A stretch of DNA of 64,000 nt from Ectopseudomonas mendocina (GCF_007049795.1 NZ_SCFY01000015.1:95903-159902); one strand, 5' to 3'; positions 47,525-55,522 are shown, counted from the first letter of the stretch. Program-made: numbers and translations. Notes: generated from the sequence alone by a model not told the origin.

Positions 47525-49090
47525 ATGAGCACTATCCGTCTCCAGACCAATCAGCACCAACTGATCGCCAACCTGCGCCACGCCTTCACCCCGCATTCAA
47601 TGCTCGGTGAGCTGCTGCAGAACGCGCGCCGCGCGCAGGCCAGCCACATCCAGATCATCGCCGACGGCAGCACCCTAATCGTCAACGACGACGGCTGCGG
47701 TATCACCGATCTTCAAACCTTGATCTTCATCGCTGAATCCGGCTGGGATACCGCGCTAAAAGAACGAGAGAACGCTTTCGGTCTCGGCGTCCTGTCAACG
47801 TTGTACTTCTCCGAGAGGCTTTCCGTGCATTCAGGCGGTCACGCGTTCCACGCTGCTACGGCAACAATCATCCGCGGCGATGCCATTGAGGTGTATCCGT
47901 CCCGCTCTCATACCGGCACTGAGATTCGGCTGGACGGCGTGCAATCGCCAATACCCGCCCTCACCTTGCAGGAGTGGGTACGGGGCCAGCTGGAACGGTT
48001 ATGCGAAGCCTTTCCCGTTCAGGTATCGCTCAATGGCAGCGATATTCCACGTCCACTGGCGGATACGAGCCTGCCATGGCGGCAGACACCAGTAGGCCGG
48101 GTTCTGCTTGACCTCGGTGCACATCCAACGCAGTGGCGGTGTTTTCTCCAGGGCTTGCCCATCGGCAGGATTCCAGCCCTCTCGAAACATCAGATCGTTC
48201 TGCTGCGCGACGACATGATCGCCCGCTTGCCTGACCGTCAGCACCTGCTCAACGAGGACACGGACCACCCGCGCATTCAGGCAGCGATCAACGATGCCTA
48301 CCGGCAGGCGCTAATCGAAGTGAAGGAGCGCTTGGCAGGCAGCGAGTTCGTGGAGCTGTATGCGGAGACCTGCCTGTCCTCGTCCAACGCCGATCTGCTG
48401 AACGACGTGCCATTCGTGCCGCGTGCATGGTTCCGCAACTGGCAAGATACCCCGGCGGGATACCGGCGTTACTGGGAGCACTATGCCCTGAGCGGTCTAT
48501 CAGCCCGCGTTGCGCTGGAGGAAACAGGCGTCTGGTCCATCGATAGCGACGAGGAAGACAACCTCGCCGTGGAAACCTATCTGGAAGCACGACAGGCATT
48601 TCTGCTGGAAGAGCATCGTCTCGATGAAAATCACTGGCTGATGCACATGCTCAAGACCGTCTCGCCAGATCAGATTGGCGTCCGGCACGGAGCGATCCTC
48701 CATCACGACAGGAGTCTGCCTCTGGCTGAGAGCATCGAGCTGTTTCTGGTCGACGTTCTGTTCGTCCGCCAAGAAGGCGAGCCCGGCGAATATGCCGTGG
48801 ACGCACTGCGCCATGGCGACATGCTCTACCTGACGCGAAACGCCGGCAACGTTACGGAGCTCGTTTCCGATTACGTTTTCGACGACCGCTATGACGAGAA
48901 CAGCGAGGACGAAGACGCACGAACGCTCGCAACCTTCATCGCCGTCGGTTGTTCCCAAGACCCGGCGCACATCGTCAAGGTGCTGCTGCCGTACGCGCTG
49001 CGCTATAGCGCCCAGCCGAAGCTGGCTGGAGCCATTGTGCGGCTGATCTTCGACACCGACGGCAAGCTGCAGGAAGTCGCTACCGATTGA
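47525..49090 (+). CDS. GHKL (HSP90/MutL-like) ATPase of the ICE
   Basis: A 521-residue protein. The N-terminal GHKL ATP-binding fold is clear: N box Glu29-x3-Asn33 (GELLQNARRAQAS), G1 VNDDGCGI with Asp56, and G2 FGLGVLST at residues 85-92. The remaining ~350 residues have no recognised domain and are acidic near the end (DENSEDEDA). HSP90-, MutL- and MORC-type proteins share this fold. Related ATPases occur in ICE cargo and defence genes, but the role here is unknown. The ATG at 47525 follows TCAGGAG; a frame open from 47408 would read leader RNA. Confidence 0.75.
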   Translation: MSTIRLQTNQHQLIANLRHAFTPHSMLGELLQNARRAQASHIQIIADGSTLIVNDDGCGITDLQTLIFIAESGWDTALKERENAFGLGVLSTLYFSERLSVHSGGHAFHAATATIIRGDAIEVYPSRSHTGTEIRLDGVQSPIPALTLQEWVRGQLERLCEAFPVQVSLNGSDIPRPLADTSLPWRQTPVGRVLLDLGAHPTQWRCFLQGLPIGRIPALSKHQIVLLRDDMIARLPDRQHLLNEDTDHPRIQAAINDAYRQALIEVKERLAGSEFVELYAETCLSSSNADLLNDVPFVPRAWFRNWQDTPAGYRRYWEHYALSGLSARVALEETGVWSIDSDEEDNLAVETYLEARQAFLLEEHRLDENHWLMHMLKTVSPDQIGVRHGAILHHDRSLPLAESIELFLVDVLFVRQEGEPGEYAVDALRHGDMLYLTRNAGNVTELVSDYVFDDRYDENSEDEDARTLATFIAVGCSQDPAHIVKVLLPYALRYSAQPKLAGAIVRLIFDTDGKLQEVATD

Positions 49091-49239
49091 CCTGCCCCAT
49101 GAACGCTCCTCCGGGAGCGTTCCACCACCTGCCGCCGCCCTGCGCAATCGGGACGCCTCCGGTTCCCATTTACTGCTGACGCTCACCCGCTCCACCTCGA
49201 AGCTGTTGCCATGTGTCGTCGACTCAGGTCGGCACCATG
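49091..49239. other. Spacer after the GHKL gene
   Basis: Contains the hairpin GAACGCTCC/GGAGCGTTC (49101-49121), which may end the GHKL transcript though it has no T run. No ORF is supported. Confidence 0.5.
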
Positions 49240-49511
49240 CCAGCAGCCAGGGTCTTCGGGCTGCAGGGACTTTTCCCAACGACCCACCAGTCCGCCTCGC
49301 ATCGCTCCAGCGGATGAGCGCCTTCGGGTGCCGATGCCATTTCCTCCATCCACACCTCGGGATATCACCTCATCCCGACCGGGTGGGGTGCATCCCGCGC
49401 ATTGACAGGAGTGCCCCCGTGAACAGCAGTCGCAATCCACGTCGTATTGCCTTGAAGAGTCCCGAGAGGGTTTCTGACGGCTCCTCCAATACCGAATTGG
49501 TACCGGTCTCC
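49240..49511 (+). ncRNA. Multi-hairpin leader RNA, copy B
   Basis: Same layout as copy A. P1 is GCAGCC (49243-49248) with GGCTGC (49259-49264), loop AGGGTCTTCG. P2 is GGGA/TCCC (49266-49277). P3 is GTCCGC (49290-49295) with GCGGAT (49310-49315). P4 is CGCC-TTCG-GGTG (49319-49330), a UUCG tetraloop. P5 is TCGGGAT (49357-49363) with ATCCCGA (49372-49378). Compared with copies A and C the stems change but pair, while the GGTCTTC and GCATC loop bases stay. About 130 further bases separate it from the next gene. Confidence 0.6.
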
Positions 49512-49545
49512 GGTGATGCCACCCAGCAAGCCGGAGGGCATCACC
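49512..49545 (+). promoter_or_regulatory. Hairpin enclosing the ribosome site of the next gene
   Basis: GGTGATGCC (49512-49520) and GGCATCACC (49537-49545) form a perfect 9-bp stem that ends at the start codon (49546). The ribosome site CCGGAGGG lies in the loop and 3' arm, so folding would block translation. This is a clear candidate for translational control. Confidence 0.65.
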
Positions 49546-49935
49546 ATGTCGGATAAATCGCATGTGTCGCTGGAGCAACACGTCTGCCTTGTCTGCGGCA
49601 CCACCTTCGATACCGGCAACCTCCTCCTCGACAGGCGCCTTCGCCAGAGCATGGCGATGCACACAACGACAGGCTGGGGCCTGTGTACCGAACACCAGCG
49701 GATGTTCTCGGAGGATTTCGTCGCACTGGTCGAATGCGATCCACAACGCAGCGGCAATCCAAGTGGCCACCTGAACCCCGAACAGGCGTACCGGACTGGT
49801 CGCGTAGCACACGTGAAGCGCGAAGTTTTCGCCAGGCTGTTCGACGTACCGATCATAGACCAGCAGGCCTTCGTATTCGTCGAGCCCGGCGTCATCGATC
49901 ACCTTCAAACGCTGGTAGACACCTCGTCTACCTGA
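49546..49935 (+). CDS. Small zinc-finger-like ICE protein
   Basis: A 129-residue protein with an N-terminal CLVCGTTFDTGNLLLDRRLRQSM and, 36 residues on, GLCTEHQRMFSEDFVALVECD, suggesting a C-x2-C...C-x2-H metal site. The ATG at 49546 is chosen for its GGAGG; a GTG/ATG pair 30 bases upstream in frame lies within the hairpin and has no ribosome site. It belongs to the set of small conserved proteins of this ICE family. Function unknown. Confidence 0.65.
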   Translation: MSDKSHVSLEQHVCLVCGTTFDTGNLLLDRRLRQSMAMHTTTGWGLCTEHQRMFSEDFVALVECDPQRSGNPSGHLNPEQAYRTGRVAHVKREVFARLFDVPIIDQQAFVFVEPGVIDHLQTLVDTSST

Positions 49936-49973
49936 CCTTTCACACCCAACCCGTTCTCCTCAGGAGGTTATCC

Positions 49974-50366
49974 ATGAGCCAGTCTCTACCACCAGAGCTG
50001 CTGGATCAGCTTGCTCTGGAAAGCCTGCACTTTGAACAAGCCCCGGAATCATTCTTCAAGGCTTGGAAACGAGGTGCTGAAATAGCCGGCGCAGAATGGT
50101 TCGGCGACGGCACCCGCGAGGGTCTTCAACTCGCCACCAGCAAGTGGCATCTGCGCCCCAACCTGCTGCAGCTCAACGACGCCCTGGGCGTATTGAGCGG
50201 CGGCCAAAGGCTATTTCTCTCCGCGATGGTGAGCTTCTACAACGCCCGCGAAGGCGGTGCGATGCTCAAACGCTGCCAGTTCGAGGGGCTTGCCGATTTC
50301 GGTGGGCTCGACCTGGAGCGCCGCAAGGTGATTGCCGACCTACTGCTCCATTACCCCGGCTGGTAA
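49974..50366 (+). CDS. Conserved small ICE protein
   Basis: A 130-residue soluble protein, MSQSLPPELLDQLALESLHFEQAPESFFKAWKRG at the start, then a helical body with LSGGQRLFLSAMVSFYNAREGG and LHYPGW at the end. TCAGGAGG precedes the ATG at good spacing. The frame upstream to 49683 shadows the previous gene. I do not recognise a characterised family. It is not membrane-bound. Confidence 0.65.
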   Translation: MSQSLPPELLDQLALESLHFEQAPESFFKAWKRGAEIAGAEWFGDGTREGLQLATSKWHLRPNLLQLNDALGVLSGGQRLFLSAMVSFYNAREGGAMLKRCQFEGLADFGGLDLERRKVIADLLLHYPGW

Positions 50367-50390
50367 GTCTCCTTTTTCTTCCCACCCCAT

Positions 50391-50423
50391 GAGGGACATG
50401 CGCCCCCTGGGGCCATGTCCCTC
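50391..50423 (+). promoter_or_regulatory. Strong leader hairpin before the truncated small gene
   Basis: GAGGGACATG (50391-50400) pairs with CATGTCCCTC (50414-50423), with an inner CCCC/GGGG stem. It is preceded by the pyrimidine tract CTTTTTCTTCCCACCCCAT and followed by the ribosome site at about 50436. It lacks the T run of a terminator. The same pyrimidine-tract plus hairpin layout recurs at 54439, 55523, 55933, 56798 and 57187. Confidence 0.6.
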
Positions 50424-50447
50424 CTTCCTTTCGACAGGAGCAACAAC

Positions 50448-50534
50448 ATGCCCCAACCACCCTATATCGCCATCGTGATCGAAGGTGGCCTGATTCAGAC
50501 CGTCATCACCGAGCACTGGCCCTGCCAGCGTAAG
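50448..50534 (+). pseudogene. Small ICE gene cut by an IS66-type left end
   Basis: GACAGGAG and ATG start a frame reading MPQPPYIAIVIEGGLIQTVI, then stop after 28 codons just inside GTAAGCG, the left terminus of an IS66-type element at 50531. Small ICE proteins with a similar IVIEGGL-x-Q-x-V start are usually about twice as long, so this is likely a 5' remnant. The missing 3' part was not found downstream in the window. Confidence 0.5.
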
Positions 50535-50923
50535 CGTCCAGCCAAGTCACCTTCCGAACTCCAGCATTAAGGGCGATGGTGTCCGCGTATTTTTAAGCGG
50601 ACGCGTTCGTCCTTAACGTTAGGATTTCCATGCGCCAACGAAGCTCTTACCCCAAACCGTTCAAGGTCCAGGTCGTTCAGGAATGCCTGCAACCGGGTGC
50701 GACCGTCTCCAGCGTTGCCATCCGCCATGGCATCAACGCCAACGTCATTCGAAAATGGCTACCGCTTTACCGAGATCAGCTACCCGCGGTGTTGCCGGCG
50801 TTCGTTCCATTGAGGGCTACGCCCAAACGGCCGACTGCAGCATCGGTGATTATTGAGCTATCGCTTGGCGAGCAGTCAGTCACAGTGAAATGGCCAGTGT
50901 CCGATCCTGACGGCTGCGCCCGC
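50531..50923 (+). mobile_element. IS66-family left end (truncated element)
   Basis: Starts with the terminal inverted repeat GTAAGCGTCCAGCCAAGTCA (50531-50550 and on to 50557), resembling IS66 ends, and continues through the tnpA gene. Similarity to the family stops near 50923, so tnpB and tnpC are missing. A matching but not identical right end lies at 63905-64000. Confidence 0.7.
50630..50923 (+). pseudogene. tnpA: IS66 accessory protein TnpA, 3'-truncated
   Basis: The frame gives MRQRSSYPKPFKVQVVQECL, then VSSVAIRHGINANVIRKWLP, the IS66 TnpA (OrfA) helix-turn-helix, and ELSLGEQSVTVKWPVSDPDG near the end. The usual last residues are replaced from about residue 99 by unrelated sequence, and the frame runs on by chance to 51076. 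Without TnpB and TnpC it cannot transpose on its own. Confidence 0.75.
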
Positions 50924-51136
50924 CTTGAACAGGAGCGTTGCGTCGAACGGCAAGGGCGCGTCTTCGGGGCCCTTCGAATTCGGGAGTTGCGTCGTATCCA
51001 TACATCTTCCAATGCTGTGATTATTTCCCTGACCAACGACTCGCTTAGCAGACCGAGCACATGCATCGCCTCTTGATACACGTCAGCAAATCAACTCCTA
51101 GAACAAGCCCGGCGCCGGTAAAGGGCAGATAACCAC

Positions 51137-52772
51137 CAATGTCATCAACTTTGTAAATTATCCATAAATATCATATAATTAGCGCTCAAATCAGTGCATG
51201 GGAGAAGCCCTTTTGACTACCTATACCGCATCGCTTGACACCGCCAGCCAAGCCCTGGTTTGAAAATTGTACAAAAAATAACCAGTCCGCTCGATTGTCC
51301 CGCCTTCATCGCCGCCCACCGCCAGAATCCTCAAGACTTTACCCGCCGACGCCAGCTCACCTTCAAGAACCTCGTCCTGTTCCTGCTCAATCAGCCGCGC
51401 ACGGCCCTGCAAACCGAACTCGATCAGTTCTATCGCGTACTCAATCAGGCGTCGACTGAGACGCAAATGGTCACTGCGCAGGCCTTCTGCAAAGCGCGCA
51501 AAAAGCTCAACCCCGAAGTATTTGAAAGTCTCAATCGCCTCCTGCAGCAACAAATTGACTGCTTCGGGCTGCGCCAGAAGTGGCGTGGGCTGAGGGTGCT
51601 CGCGGTGGATGGCTCGACCGTGCATTTACCCCTGGAGTCGACCATGGCGACCTTCTTTGGCAGTCACTCTGGCTTTCCCATGGCTCGCTTGTCCACACTC
51701 TACGAAGTCGCTGACGGTCAAACCTTGCATAGCCTGATCGTGCCCCTGACCGTCGGCGAGCGCGACTGTGCCCATCTGCACCTTGAGCACCTGCCGGCTG
51801 ACAGCCTGACGCTGTTTGACCGTGGTTACCCTGGGCACTGGTTATTCGCGCTGTTCGCGCAGCAACAGCGGCACTTTCTGATGCGCCTGCCCTGTGGCTA
51901 TAACGCCCAGGTCAAAGCGTTTCTACACTCTGGCCAAGTTGAAGACACACAGCTTTTCGTGGCCAACCATCCTGAAGCACGTCTGTTCTGCTCCGAGGCT
52001 GGCGTTGATCCTGCCAGCCAGATCGAGCTGAGACTGATCCGGGTCGAGTTGGCCAACGGCGAAAGCGAAGTATTGCTGACCTCGCTGCTGGATCGAGAAG
52101 CCTTTCCCGCTGAGGTGTTTGCCGAGCTTTACCACCGCCGCTGGGGCATCGAAACCGACTTCCGTCGCCTCAAACAAACCCTGACGCTGGACAACTTCAG
52201 CGGCCGCAGCGTGACCGCTGTAAAGCAGGACTTTCATGCCGCTCAACTGTTGAAGAACCTGGCGCTGTTGATGCAGCACCTGCTACAGCCGGTCATCGAA
52301 CAGCGCCACAAAGGTCGCAAGCTGCGATGGAAAGTCAACTTCACCCAAGGCGTGTCACGGCTCAAAAATACCCCGGTCGAGCTGCTGGTGCGGCACTGTG
52401 CTCAGGGGCTGAGCAATGTGCTGGCCTTGATGGCTAAAAGCCTCAGTGCCGTACGCTCAGGCCGTAGCTTTGCGCGCCAACGCAAACGCGCAGCCAGCCG
52501 AGGTTGTGAGGGCTACAAACCGACGCGCTGAAGAAACACCACCGCCCAACCTCCGTGCAAAAAAAGCTGGCCACAAGCGGTCGGCATAGGCTCGTCCGGA
52601 GAACGAGAAATCTCGCCTAGACAGCCGGAACAGACGATGATCACATCACCGCCAGCCCAGCTAGACCGCCTGATTGAGCGGCAGAGGCCTGGTCATCGCC
52701 CGACGGCCATGGCGGCTGGCTGCTTCGGGGGGTTTGCCTTGGGCAGGGCTGCAGCTTAGGTTGATGACATTG
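51137..52772 (+). mobile_element. Complete IS4-family insertion sequence with 10-bp target duplication
   Basis: A 1636-bp element with perfect 13-bp terminal inverted repeats: CAATGTCATCAAC at 51137-51149 and its reverse complement at 52760-52772. It is flanked by identical AGATAACCAC on both sides (51127-51136 and 52773-52782), a 10-bp target duplication as expected for several IS4 groups. It carries one transposase gene with an apparent N-terminal frameshift. Confidence 0.93.
51260..52531 (+). CDS. IS4-family DDE transposase (N-terminal frameshift likely)
   Basis: A 423-residue frame from a TTG. Catalytic residues: Asp117 in LAVDGSTVHL, Asp187 in LTLFDRGYPG and Glu298 in the YHRRWGIETDFRRLK motif (Y-R-E-K signature). 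Upstream, ATG at 51198 opens a 21-codon frame ending ...SLDTASQALV-stop; adding one T in the TTT run near 51259 would join it to KIVQKIT and give a ~444-residue transposase of normal length. So this copy is either slightly damaged, uses frameshifting, or has a base error. Confidence 0.88.
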   Translation: MKIVQKITSPLDCPAFIAAHRQNPQDFTRRRQLTFKNLVLFLLNQPRTALQTELDQFYRVLNQASTETQMVTAQAFCKARKKLNPEVFESLNRLLQQQIDCFGLRQKWRGLRVLAVDGSTVHLPLESTMATFFGSHSGFPMARLSTLYEVADGQTLHSLIVPLTVGERDCAHLHLEHLPADSLTLFDRGYPGHWLFALFAQQQRHFLMRLPCGYNAQVKAFLHSGQVEDTQLFVANHPEARLFCSEAGVDPASQIELRLIRVELANGESEVLLTSLLDREAFPAEVFAELYHRRWGIETDFRRLKQTLTLDNFSGRSVTAVKQDFHAAQLLKNLALLMQHLLQPVIEQRHKGRKLRWKVNFTQGVSRLKNTPVELLVRHCAQGLSNVLALMAKSLSAVRSGRSFARQRKRAASRGCEGYKPTR

Positions 52773-52782
52773 AGATAACCAC

Positions 52783-53140
52783 CACTTGTAAACTGTATAA
52801 AAATACAGTCATCAATCAATGTTTAGATATATGTTATCAGCAAGTCTCGCAGGCAGTTGCGAAAAGCCATCATTAGTTCTTGAGGATCTTGAAGATCTGA
52901 ATCGCCCTAGAGTTTGTAGGCACCTTCAGGCGTCCGCATTTTTGCCCGATTCTGTTTTCGGGATTTCTGCCTACAGCGCGTTGCTTACGCCGAAATCTGT
53001 TCAGGAGCAGGGGGAGCTGCCCTGGATTTTACGTAGCAACGCGAAAATCAGCCGGATTGAGGGCGATGTACCGGTGACTCCTGCCAACACCGAATTTTTC
53101 AACAGTATCAGCCGGTTTCTGCCGGTCAGCATCGATTGAA
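52783..53140 (+). other. LexA-preceded frame of unknown origin
   Basis: CTGTATAAAAATACAG (52793-52808) fits the LexA/SOS box CTGT-N8-ACAG exactly. Eleven bases later ATG (52819) opens a 106-codon frame ending at 53139 (MFRYMLSASLAGSCEKPSLV..., later PVTPANTEFFNSISRFLP). No ribosome site is evident and I recognise no family, so it may be a remnant of an SOS gene joined to other debris. The DNA is less GC-rich than its surroundings. Confidence 0.4.
52793..52808. promoter_or_regulatory. LexA (SOS) box
   Basis: The palindrome CTGTATAAAAATACAG matches the gammaproteobacterial LexA consensus. The IS4 element inserted immediately beside it (the target duplication ends at 52782). It sits 11 bases before an open frame at 52819. 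Confidence 0.6.
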
Positions 53141-53289
53141 AAAGAACGCAATCAACATACGCCACCGAATCAACAACCTGCTATTGCGGTGACTGACGAA
53201 TAAGGTCGCCGGCAGTTGCCGATTCCCCCTGGCTGAGAGATTCGCGTAGCGCCAGGCTCCACTCATGTTCCGCTGACGTCGTCAGCGAC
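53140..53289. other. Spacer with short palindromes before leader copy C
   Basis: Holds CCTGGC/GCCAGG (about 53228-53256) and the odd palindrome CGCTGACGTCGTCAGCG (53271-53287). No ORF. The palindrome ends 3 bases before the leader RNA copy and may be an operator. Confidence 0.45.
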
Positions 53290-53496
53290 ATGCCAGGTAG
53301 CCCCGGTCTTCAAGGCTACCAACGGTTCCCCCGTGTGACCGACCCCGTTCGCACCGCATCCCTCGCGCGAACGACTACCGGCTATTTCGTGCCGGTGGTG
53401 GATGCAGATGCTCCTCAACCCATCGCGGGGTTACGCACCTCCCCGCATTGGGTCGGTGTGTCTCCGTGCTCTTGTTCCCAAGTCAGGAGATCCACC
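53290..53496 (+). ncRNA. Multi-hairpin leader RNA, copy C (before DUF3577)
   Basis: P1 is GGTAGCC (53296-53302) with GGCTACC (53314-53320), loop CCGGTCTTCAA. P2 is ACGG/CCGT (53322-53334). P3 is GTTCGC (53347-53352) with GCGAAC (53367-53372). P4 is ACCGGC (53377-53382) with GCCGGT (53391-53396). P5 is GCGGGG (53425-53430) with CCCCGC (53441-53446), extended by ACCCA/TGGGT. Against copies A and B, P1 swaps C-G for T-A, and P3 swaps C-G for T-A, both keeping the pairs. TCAGGAG and the gene follow. Confidence 0.65.
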
Positions 53497-54396
53497 ATGA
53501 CCGACACCACTTCCAACCAGAAGCCGTACTTCGATATCCACACCAAGGGCATTGGCTACGTTCAGCGTGTCCGCGAGGTTACTGTCAAAAGCGGCCAGAA
53601 GTTCCTGGCCTGCACCGTCGCGGCCCTGGTCGGCCCCTGGCAATCGGCAGCTCTACGCTACTTCGACGTAAGGGTCGTAGGTGGAGATGCCAAGCAACTG
53701 ATCCGCAGCTACCTCGGTGTCAACGATCGCAAATGTCGTCCACTGGTGCAGTTCAACCTGGGCGACCTCTGGTGCGACCCTTTCACCTGGCCCGACGGTG
53801 AGCACAAAGGCGAGGCTGCGGCCAGCCTGAAAGCTCGCCTCCTGAAAGCCGAACTGGTCGACCGTGCCGAGCTCGCCCAGATCGGGCAGCTTGAACTGAT
53901 CACCTGGGGTATCGGCTATCTGAACCAGCCCAAGGAGACCATGATCGATGGCGCTCCGGCTCTGACATGCTCCATCGCGGCACTGACCGGCCGAACCGAT
54001 ATCCCGGCTGATCAGCGGGAGTATCGCTACTTCAATACCGTCGTCACCGGCGAGGACGCCCAGGTCCTGGTGCGTCGCTACACCCAGGCCGTCGAGGCCA
54101 ATCAGAAAGTGCTGATCACGTTCCGGCTCAACGACATGCAGGCCAATCCGTACATTCACGCCACTGGCGAGAAGATCGGCCGGCCAGATGCCACCCTGGA
54201 GTCCCAGCTCGTCCACATCGGCCTGGTCAAGGTCGACGGCGAGCAGGTCTACCCGCTGAAGTTCGAAGCTCCTGTCACCGAAGGCACACCAGCGCCCGAC
54301 GAGACCATTCCCGCCGAAGACGACAGCGATCACTCGCAGCTTGGCACTCCCGAGCAGTCCCCTGTCGCAGCGCCTGCCCTGGCTGCCTCGCTCTAA
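53497..54396 (+). CDS. DUF3577 (STY4534-type) ICE protein
   Basis: A 299-residue protein with two similar halves: PYFDIHTKGIGYVQRVREV...FLACTVAALVG...YFDVRVVGGDA and LELITWGIGYLNQPKETM...ALTCSIAALTGR...YFNTVVTGEDA. Each half ends with a (Q/L)F-x-L-x-D-(L/M) strand, so the protein looks like an internal duplication. This is the DUF3577 / STY4534-type protein of SPI-7-like ICEs, often labelled a replication protein. The C terminus is acidic and disordered. The ATG at 53497 follows AGGAG. Confidence 0.88.
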   Translation: MTDTTSNQKPYFDIHTKGIGYVQRVREVTVKSGQKFLACTVAALVGPWQSAALRYFDVRVVGGDAKQLIRSYLGVNDRKCRPLVQFNLGDLWCDPFTWPDGEHKGEAAASLKARLLKAELVDRAELAQIGQLELITWGIGYLNQPKETMIDGAPALTCSIAALTGRTDIPADQREYRYFNTVVTGEDAQVLVRRYTQAVEANQKVLITFRLNDMQANPYIHATGEKIGRPDATLESQLVHIGLVKVDGEQVYPLKFEAPVTEGTPAPDETIPAEDDSDHSQLGTPEQSPVAAPALAASL

Positions 54397-54438
54397 CCCA
54401 CCTGGCTCATCCTGGGCCTTGTTCTCCGTCCCTCGCTC

Positions 54439-54470
54439 CATGCCCCGGCCCCCTCAGGGTCGGCGGCATG
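54439..54470 (+). promoter_or_regulatory. Leader hairpin before DUF932
   Basis: CATGCC (54439-54444) pairs with GGCATG (54465-54470), with an inner GGCCC/GGGTC helix. It follows the pyrimidine-rich CTCCGTCCCTCGCTC. It lies about 115 bases before the gene, in the 54397-54585 gap, which has no ORF. Confidence 0.5.
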
Positions 54471-54585
54471 TGACCTCGTTGTTTTCCAACCGCGCCCTCC
54501 TGACAGGGCTTTCATCCCACGCAATCGTTCGTGCCTGGCTGACAGCCTCGACACGCGAATTGCCACATTCTCCAAGGAGTCAGCC

Positions 54586-55413
54586 ATGCAACTGGCATCT
54601 CGCTTTGCACCTTGTTCCCCCATGCTGCGCTCGGATCATCCCCTCTCGGACGACCAGATCCGTGCCGTAGCACCATCAATCTTCGCGGAGACCCCGCACG
54701 AAAGCCGATCCGAACGATACAGCTACATACCCACCGCGGCCGTGCTCGCCGAGCTGCGCAGCGAAGGGTTTCTGCCGTTCATGGTGTGCCAGACCCGAGT
54801 ACGCCGCGAGGACCGCCGCGAATACACGAAGCACATGTTGCGCCTTCGCCACGCAAGCCAAATCAATGGAACAGAAGCGAATGAAGTGATTCTCCTCAAC
54901 TCGCATGACGGTACCAGTAGCTACCAGATGTTGGGCGGAATGTTCAGATTCGTGTGCAGCAACGGACTGGTTTGCGGTGACGCCGTCGCCGATGTCCGTA
55001 TTCATCACAAAGGCAATGTCGCCGAGCAGGTGATCGAAGGTGCCTACGAAGTTCTGAAAGGCTTCGAGCAGGTTCAGGAGGCCCGCGACAGCATGCGCAT
55101 CATCACGCTCGACGCAGGCGAACAGGACGTATTGGCTCGCTCTGCTCTGGCCCTCAAGTACGACGCACCCGACAGGGTGACACCGATCACCGAGGCTCAG
55201 GTGCTGGCACCGCGACGCTTCGATGATCGCGGCAACGACCTCTGGTCCACCTTCAACCGTATTCAAGAAAACCTGATCAAGGGTGGCCTGAACGGACGTA
55301 GCGCCCAGGGCCGACGCCAGCGCACCCGCGCCGTCCAGGGCATCGATCAGAATGTGCGGCTCAACCGCGCGCTCTGGATGCTCGCCGACGGCATGCGCCA
55401 ACTGAAAGCCTGA
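54586..55413 (+). CDS. DUF932 family protein
   Basis: A 275-residue protein of the DUF932 phage/plasmid/ICE family: PTAAVLAELRSEGFLPFMVCQTRVR, HMLRLRH, and the characteristic EVILLNSHDGTSSYQMLGGMFRFVCSNGLVCGD. AAGGAG precedes the ATG. Its role is not known; homologues occur in plasmids and ICEs near replication or anti-restriction genes. Confidence 0.85.
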   Translation: MQLASRFAPCSPMLRSDHPLSDDQIRAVAPSIFAETPHESRSERYSYIPTAAVLAELRSEGFLPFMVCQTRVRREDRREYTKHMLRLRHASQINGTEANEVILLNSHDGTSSYQMLGGMFRFVCSNGLVCGDAVADVRIHHKGNVAEQVIEGAYEVLKGFEQVQEARDSMRIITLDAGEQDVLARSALALKYDAPDRVTPITEAQVLAPRRFDDRGNDLWSTFNRIQENLIKGGLNGRSAQGRRQRTRAVQGIDQNVRLNRALWMLADGMRQLKA

Positions 55414-55522
55414 GCACCATGCGGGTCTCGTTCCTGTAGGGCGCGGCCTGCCTTCCCTTCTCCGCTCTGCTACACGCCCCATCGCCGCATCCGCGGTGTT
55501 CTTCATCCACCCATCAGCGCTT

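Noticed and set aside
50924..51076. Tail of the IS66 TnpA frame
   Set aside because: The family pattern ends near residue 98; the rest is chance read-through into unrelated DNA.
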